Positions 57,470 through 64,000 of a stretch of DNA of 64,000 nucleotides are shown one piece after another. The stretch comes from Hygrocybe punicea (taxonomy: Eukaryota > Basidiomycota > Agaricomycetes > Agaricales > Hygrophoraceae): positions 3,410,001-3,474,000 of the forward strand of contig OY744465.1 of assembly GCA_963556145.1 (NCBI GenBank). Direction: 5' to 3'. Position 1 is the first letter of the stretch. The number at the start of each line of letters is the position of its first letter. The position numbers were made by a program, and so were the translations under genes. The notes below the pieces were generated by a model. That model saw only the letters and a program-made list of their open reading frames with translations, had not been told where the DNA came from and ran no database searches.

Positions 57470-57790
57470 AGCCAGATATATCCTGATAGCACTGGCTAAA
57501 CCATTCCAGCTGAGGTGGGATATATTCTGATGCAATAAGCCTGGACCAGCCCATTAAGCCCAGGAATATATCCCAAGAATATCAGCCTGAACCATCCCAG
57601 TTGTCCCAGGATATATCCTGATAGCATCAGCCTGAACCATGTCAGTTGGGTCAGGATATATCCTGAGAACCTCAGCCTAGACCATGTCAGTTGGGCCAGG
57701 ATATATCCTGAGAAAATCATCCTGAACCATGTCAGTTGGGCCATGATATATCCTGGGAAATCAGCCTAGACCATGTCAGTTGGCCTAAGA
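57470..57790 (-). repeat. 45-bp minisatellite
   Basis: AGGATATATCCTGA recurs at 57608, 57653 and 57698 with a diverged unit at 57743, exactly 45 bp apart, with looser units from 57470. Being 15 codons long, it opens a repetitive minus-strand frame (GYILAQLTWFRL-type), which I do not consider a gene. Each good unit has the perfect 12-bp palindrome AGGATATATCCT. Confidence 0.88.
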
Positions 57791-58552
57791 TATTTCTCAG
57801 CCTGATTCAGCTATCCCCAAGTGAGTTGGGCGATCTCATTTTCAGGCATCCCAAGTGAGTTGGTAATATCTTGCTGAATCTGGTGGACTTTGACACATAT
57901 GTCCCTAACCATCGGTTCAAAGGTGGTTTCCAGGTTGAAGGACATTGCCTGGGTTTGACTTTGTGCTTCATTGTCGTTCTCATTATGAGGCATTCAGGTG
58001 ACAATGTAATGAAGTTAAAGTGCAAGAAACCAAAAAACTAAGGTCTACAAGGAATCAGGAGAATCAAGAGAAAAGAGGAAGGACATACTCGGGAGGATAC
58101 GAGAGTGTTGGTGATAGCAATGTCTCCTCTGGAGTAAATAAGGAAAGTGAAGTGAAACCGCAATGTGGGAAAGCGGGTGGAAACCCCAGGGTGAAACTCA
58201 AGGAAAGGAGAGGCGCAAGGGCTCTCAATCGCGGGGGGCGAGTGCAGTCCGTACGAGTCTTGAACTGTAACGTCGGGCATGATTAGACTACAATAAAGTA
58301 AACTTTAAATTCAGTTAAAAGAACTCATAATTAATTTTGGTCTAATTTTCAGTCTATTCAATATTCAATATTTTTTTCTCAGTCAGCTGTAATTATCATA
58401 ATTGAGAATGTGAATGTTCCAGATGTGATTGGTACAAGCAATAGTATGGTATGTTAATATATAAGAGGGAAAGATGTTGGGCAATCATGCCAAGGCTCTC
58501 CGTGGAATGGCAACATTTGTTCACAGTGAAGATACAGGCCTGAAAAGAAATG
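57791..58552. other. Spacer between minisatellite and RasGEF gene end
   Basis: A minus-strand frame at 57811-57993 (MPHNENDNEAQSQTQAMSFN, ending IAQLTWG) has normal amino-acid composition but no recognised family. The remaining sequence up to the RasGEF stop codon shows nothing. Confidence 0.4.
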
Positions 58553-61500
58553 TTATACACCTATAGGTGGTTGTTGTGGTTGCGAACGTAATGTCCAATG
58601 GAACAGATTTCGCATCTCGGTAGGAGCTGTGTCGGCAGGCTGCCTTGGCTCGACCAACAGACTATCGTGAAATGAAAGCACCAGGAGACAAGAAGCAAGA
58701 GTTTACGCATACCTTCGACGGTAAAGATCATGTAAATCGCCGTGATGTCTAGAGTTATTAAATGCCACAGTCAGATAGGTCTGAACCTCAGGGATCGCTT
58801 TTAAGTGGTATGGCACTTGAAATCGCTGCATATCTGTGAAAATAGCCATTTGATCTTCATTTGAGCGGGAATATTCCAAGATAACCTACCTTGAACAATT
58901 CTGGCTAATTTGTGATATTTGTTGAAGTTCAGCAACCTTTTCCCGGCGGTGCTGGGGGAAGCCCTGTAGTTGGGATTCCCCTCACGGCAAAAGGTGACAT
59001 CCGTTAGGTAAAGCCCTCATAGTTCAGAGTTAGTGGACATCAACGGTGAAGGCTAGTCACACACCTAGGAACGGGACAGCCGGAGGAGCAGTATTGCGCA
59101 ATTTTGTTCGGTATTCGTGATAATTGCGTGAGTGGTCAGCAAGTCTGCGCAAAGCATTAAGTTGGGTTCGGTTTTTCTGCGGAAGACCCTATGCATAACC
59201 GGTCAGCAATGCGGTACGTTTTTCCCGCAGAAAGGCTTACAAGCCAGGTTTGGTGTAGTCGTGAGATTGTAGACGAATCGAGAGCCGCTAGAATTGACCG
59301 AGGAGTACTATAGTTATTTAAGGATGTGCACCGCTACTCAGGTTCATCAGGACGGTATGCGCACGACAACGTCGGACTTACGTCGGCAACCTTGATGAAG
59401 AATTTGACTAACAGGGTCCGTTTCTTGGTATCGTGTTCGTTGAGGATGCTCTCTGCAACCCAGCCAGTAATAACTGTACTGAGACTGGACATGGCCCGTA
59501 CATTGACAGGAGGCTTGGCACCTTCCTGTCCAGTTTCCAGGACCTCCTCTGGCTGGATTGCACAGTATAGGTTGCATTCCATGACGGTAAGCTGCCTGGC
59601 CAACTCCAAAGCATCGAAATCGGTAATGGAGATGAGAGCAAAACTTTTGTTCCGCAAGGCGGCGAGGAGTGTTTTGGTCATGGTCGGTCTCGGGATTTCG
59701 GTTGTGTTCATTAAAATTGGCGGATTGATTGACATCCCAGGATCTCGAATGCGGTCACCCTTTGGGCTCAGGGCAATATCACTGGTGTTCTCCCGTAGGT
59801 CAATTAACTCTAGAATTCGTTGAGACGGTCCAGGAAACATAACAGCTAGAGCTTCCCGTGTAAAAGCCGTTAGGGATGGGAGTACGATAGCGTCGACGGA
59901 AGGGCGCCAGTACATCTCAAGCCACAATTTGAGAAAGTTTGAGACTCGCAGTCGGACAGGGATACCTTTACGTTGCTGCCAAATCTGAAGGTCCTCAGGA
60001 TAAAGATTAGGCGGAGGAAGGAGATTGTAACGTAAAATGATGGCTTCAAGGAGTTCCTGTGGTGATGAAAACAAACGAAAGGTGAGGAAGAAAACCGCCG
60101 AGAACGCTGGATCAACGATGCTGTCATGTGGCGTCATTTTTGCAACCAGAACCTCCACGGTCGCTCCCACAAGATGACCATCACCATTGTAGGCTACATC
60201 ATCAGATGCATAGTCGCTTTGAAGCATGCACGCTTCCCAGTCTTGTCCCATATACTCTGGGATAGGTTGTAACGGAACGGAGGGTAAGTCGCCGTTGAAA
60301 AATTTATCTTCATGGGATGCAGCCGATAGATGCTGCCGTTCGCTGCCTTCCCAAGTTGTTCCCTCGTCAGTGGAAGAGAAGGTTGGAGAAGAAAAATTAA
60401 AGTCCAGAGTTGAATGCGAAATGGTAAACGGAGAATGTGGTGAGTAATCCTCGAGACGTGCTTCATGGGGACTCCAGCATGACAAGTTCAAGCCAAGTTT
60501 GTTGTCGGAGATAGGTGAGACCGCTCTTGTCTGGGCCGGAACAGACAAAGGATCCTGCGCTTGGATGGTGAGATCCTCTTCATCATCAGCACCACTGAGA
60601 CGGTACAATGCATTCAAAGTGCCCACATTGTTGGATGTCGCGGGCCTGGTGAATTCCTTTGGAGGGAACAACACTGGACCCACTGCCCCTACTTTCGGTA
60701 AGTGGATAATGAACGAGGCTTCCCCAATCGACCGGTTCAAACACATTTTCACCGCTGCGACACAGTCCGCACCGGCTTTAAGTGCACCTGTAGCCGACCG
60801 CAATAACAATCGCTTCTCTTCCTCTTCACTCATCGTGGGAGGTAGAGAGACGGTCAACAGGCGAACGGACTCCGCGAGGGAACTGGTGACATTGTACAAA
60901 CCCTCCTTGGCAGATGTCAAATTCTCTAGCTTGTGGGAAGGCATTTCAGGATGTCCCATGACAGATTCGACTATTGTGAGCAACTTGCATACCATCTCCA
61001 CGATTTCGCGGACCAACTCATACATATGACCTGTACTGGAGGCATGTGATGAACGTGAGTGGGAATGTGCGTGACCGATGAAGGCAGCAATGGTAGACAA
61101 ATACTGATCATGAGTGAAACGTAGAGCCTCCATGATTTGCGAAGCGCTGGAGGGACCAGAGGGAAATGGTGGTATTGTGGTGGTCCCCGCCGATTCTAGA
61201 GATGAAAAGGAAGATGACGACGCGATGCTGCTGACCGACATTGTATGGGTTTTCCTACGAACCCGCTGCCGTAGAGTTCCTTCCTTGGCTTGCGATATCC
61301 AATGCGGCAACAAAGGTAAAGTAAGGTCACGCTCATCATCCGCATGCCCGTTCTTTGTCTTTCCGAAATACTCGTTTCTTGCCAGTAAGGTTGTCTCTAT
61401 ATTCCCGTGAGTCCCTCCAATGTGGAATATACTAGCGGTAGTCTGTTCACGTTCATTTTGGCCCACAGGCTGTTCCTCCGTGTCCGACAAGCGGCTGGAA

Positions 61501-62599
61501 GATTCTGTGGTTTGCCTCCGTTCTTGCAGTTCTACGCCACATTGTACAGCGACCGCTAGAAACTGCCGAACATGTGAAAACACTTGCCCTCCCAGCCTCA
61601 ACATTGTTTGAACCTCGTTCCTGTGGTCGCCACCATCCGGATTCTCCGAAACCTTTTTTGCTTGTGCGACTAGTGAAGCAAGAACTGATAAAATGAGCTT
61701 TCGTTCTTGTGACAGAACGGCGAAGCGTTGAAGTAATGGGGCTTCACGAGGTAGGCATTCCGTGGCAGATAACACGGAGCGGACGCAGGAGATGATACAG
61801 GCCGTGGAGGGCTGAAAATGTGTAACCCGATTCGTTCGCACAGCGTTTTGCAACAATGCGAGGCCGTGTAGCAGAGGTGCCATAAGGGGCGGACAAAACA
61901 AATCGACGTCCGATGCCAGTCCCTCGGTTAGAGATGGACTCTCGACAAGGATGGAACCATTTTCTCTTACTGACAGTGACGGCATGTAAGAAGTATCCTT
62001 GTGTCCCAAATGTTGACGCTGGCAATAAAATATTAGGAATTAAAGTCAAGAAGTAAAAGGACCCTTACATGCACCTCCATAGGGTCCTCATCTGACAGAT
62101 AGCTGACATCTACATTCACATAGTTGCTGGGAAACCAACCTCTCCTTCCTTCGAGTTCGCCATCCCACCATCCACTTGAATGTCGGTTCAAGACGTGAAT
62201 AACCTGTCCGGCTCGAAACGAGAGACAGGTCGCGTTCTGTTGCTGAGGTGAGAAATCATGCATGGCGAGCACATATTCCATTTTAAGCTGCATGGTCTCC
62301 TCGAAAAAGGGACTTATGGGACTTGGAAAAGAATGTGAAGAAGGAATAGACAAGATCCCATCGTTCGGCAAATGGAGCGAAGATGCAGACGCATTAGTCG
62401 ATGAAGTTGTAGGAGAAACGATAGAAAGGGACGAAGAGGTTGAGGCGTTTGATCCACTTCGCATTCGTTGAATGTGTACATTGGAACCAAAGAGTCGCAT
62501 AGAGTGGGAGGGTACAGAAGTCGCGATTCCCTCGCCCGTGGCAATGTTGGTAAGTGATCTCCCTTCATTAGATGTATTAATCGTAAGACGAGAAGACAT
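58553..62599 (-). CDS. SH3 and RasGEF domain protein, Cdc25 type
   Basis: Seven minus-strand exons: 62069-62599, 59382-62018, 59241-59333, 59065-59188, 58890-59015, 58713-58833 and 58553-58661. Introns are 50, 48, 52, 49, 56 and 51 nt, all GT-AG. The product is 1246 residues. SH3 domain about 109-164 (YVLAMHDFSPQQQNATCLSF, GWWDGELEGRRGWFPSNYVN). RasGEF_N about 790-920 (VEVLVAKMTPHDSIVDPAF, FFLTFRLFSSPQELLEAI). Catalytic RasGEF about 975-1210 (DALELARQLTVMECNLYCAI, KKRTLLVKFFIKVADRCTSL, NNYSTPRSILAALDSS, NYHEYRTKLRN, PAVPFLGLYLTDVTFCREGN, LLNFNKYHKLARIVQDM). It ends RSLLVEPRQPAD...PPIGV. The family activates Ras by GDP/GTP exchange upstream of cAMP signalling. Stop at 58553-58555. It is intact; only the start ATG at 62599 is less certain. 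Confidence 0.92.
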
Positions 62600-64000
62600 C
62601 CTTCATGCACGACTTCTGAATGGGGAAGATCTAAAGCGAATGAAAAAACCTGGCAACAAGAGAGACTAGAGGACGCGCCCGACTGCTGTTCAATCAAAAG
62701 ACTCCGAGTTGAAAGAGGATCCGATCAAGCCACCAATAACACAACCGACAAGGGGTACCAGTAACCGGAAGACAACTTTCAAGTTCATGTCCGACAAGGA
62801 ATGCGTGACAAATGCGTGACTTTAGGACAATATGGACAACTAGAGGAAAGGGCCACCTTCGGTGGCGCAACCTTGCTTTTCATACTGTCTGAGTATGATA
62901 CGATATGTAATGCGAGCAGAGTATTAAATATTGTCAAGAGACTTTGCGTATAAATACAAAGTATAGACCGGGTTTGAGGACCAAGTCCGTTAAGATCTTT
63001 TCACCTCCTGCACAGGTAACAAAAGATATAGAAACGAAGTCGGATGATGTCCAACTATGTTTTATTAGATACAGTGGTTGTAACACACGATTTGCTCACT
63101 CTGTTTGGTTGGTTTTGAAGTGACAGAATGTGTATATGACCCATTTCACGGCGTTGTAGCTCGACAACAGGCATGCGTTCGTTGTCCATGACAGTTGTTG
63201 AAAGCAAAGGATTTCATGTTGCCGATCACGACCATCGTTCATTTATGAGGGAATCTGGAGCTCAGCGCTTAGATGATTCATCCGAGACCATCGATGGGAC
63301 ATTGTAACGTCATGTAATCTGTTGTGGCTCTCCTGTCTCAGTCGCTTTTAGTCGGCCTTGGAATTAGCTGCGCTTACCAAGACGGTCATGCCTTGTCCTG
63401 TTGACTTCACAGCTTTTTTTCATGTCGTACATTTTGTGGATGGGGAAGATTCGCATGTGCATGAAATCCAGTGGGCGCCGAAGGAAACTCAGCGTCTGAC
63501 ACGATTAACTAACATTGGGTGCAGTACGTTCACATTCATCAGATATACTACAAAGGTAAATGACGACGGGTGTTGGTGTCATGACCATCTAATCTATAAC
63601 ACTAGGAGTGCGTGTTCCCACAACGGAAGGGAATGAATGGGAGGGGATTTGACGTTTGGCGTGAAGTCGAGTGGGAGTTCAGTCGATCATGATTATGGGA
63701 AATTTTTCAACATTTTGGAGATGACGAAAATGAATGAAGAAGTTCGACAACGACTCGGGTTTGTGGGCTTCATGCGTGAGGACATGATAACGACATAAAA
63801 TTTTTGTTTAGTGGATGGTAGGTCAACTTAGTTTACATGGTAATTGATCTTGGCTGACGAGAAAGAAAACAGACGGAAGGGACTTGGTGGGAAGCGTGGT
63901 TAAATTTTAGTTTTCTTTTTCCCCTTTGGGTCGTCGACGACGTCAAAAGGATCCTTCTTCAAAAGGTGTTTTTTGGTGATCACGTGGGGGCTGCGGGTGG
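62600..64000. other. Intergenic region upstream of the RasGEF gene
   Basis: No repeat seen elsewhere in the window and no recognised protein. TATAAATAC at about 62950 is a TATA-like word on the plus strand. A plus-strand frame at 63358-63636 is open but has no family signature. Confidence 0.4.

Noticed and set aside
57496..57744. Membrane-like repeat protein (GYILAQLTWFRL units)
   Set aside because: It is the translation of a 45-bp minisatellite with AT-rich palindromes; there is no start context or neighbouring exons.
59334..59381. C-terminal end of the RasGEF protein at the stop near 59334
   Set aside because: The stop lies in a 48-nt intron; splicing restores KVADRCTSLNNYS and the rest of the catalytic domain down to 58553.
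1..64000. tRNA or rRNA genes
   Set aside because: I scanned by eye for A/B-box pairs and rRNA-like conserved text and found nothing that I could support.

Overview
This window is a repeat-saturated segment of a filamentous fungal genome, most likely an agaricomycete basidiomycete. The evidence is the 46-60 nt GT-AG introns, the types of the host genes, and the mixture of Helitrons, BED/hAT elements, a Tc1-like element and a LINE with a zinc-knuckle ORF1. This is an inference from the sequence only.

Host genes occupy about a quarter of the window. (1) The 3' part of an unrecognised spliced gene lies at 1-751. (2) A divergent pair sits at 15.9-20.4 kb: a predicted SAM-dependent methyltransferase (minus, 7 exons, 281 aa) and a Cep57-type centrosome/spindle-pole protein (plus, 6 exons, 956 aa), with start codons separated by 87 bp. 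(3) A complete SH3-RasGEF gene of the Cdc25 type lies at 58.5-62.6 kb (minus, 7 exons, 1246 aa). I rebuilt all exon structures by joining frames at GT-AG sites that restore family motifs.

The rest is nested transposons. Two decayed autonomous Helitrons (about 5.6-15.0 kb and 48.5-55.8 kb) carry a Helitron-like replication domain (first copy only), a Pif1-type helicase and a C-terminal domain resembling a papain-fold/USP cysteine protease. Three non-autonomous relatives (8921-10881, 21927-23072, 31250-32498) share their ends. Because they interrupt reading frames, the termini can be placed to the base: insertion between A and T, a 5' hairpin beginning YGAGT, and a 3' hairpin about 12 nt before a terminal CACTAAACAAG. 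Into these sit hAT-type elements with 8-bp target duplications (6371-7928, 24660-25942, 34781-35096), a 122-bp element with a 9-bp duplication, a solo LTR, and a 2.5-kb terminal-inverted-repeat element (50231-52745) holding pieces of two host-like genes, one an SFP1-like zinc-finger gene.

The 21.3-34 kb interval holds a hAT transposase pseudogene split by three insertions, a Tc1-like transposase, and a decayed gene of unknown function split by a Helitron. A 1.56-kb repeat encoding a small membrane peptide occurs at 34.4-36.3 kb and again at 54.3-55.8 kb. A decayed LINE runs from 42.8 to 36.6 kb. A 4849-bp inverted-repeat structure with matching 1667-bp arms lies at 43522-48370. Minisatellites of 73 bp (3.0-5.1 kb) and 45 bp (57.5-57.8 kb) complete the picture. 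No CRISPR, rRNA or confident tRNA gene was seen.
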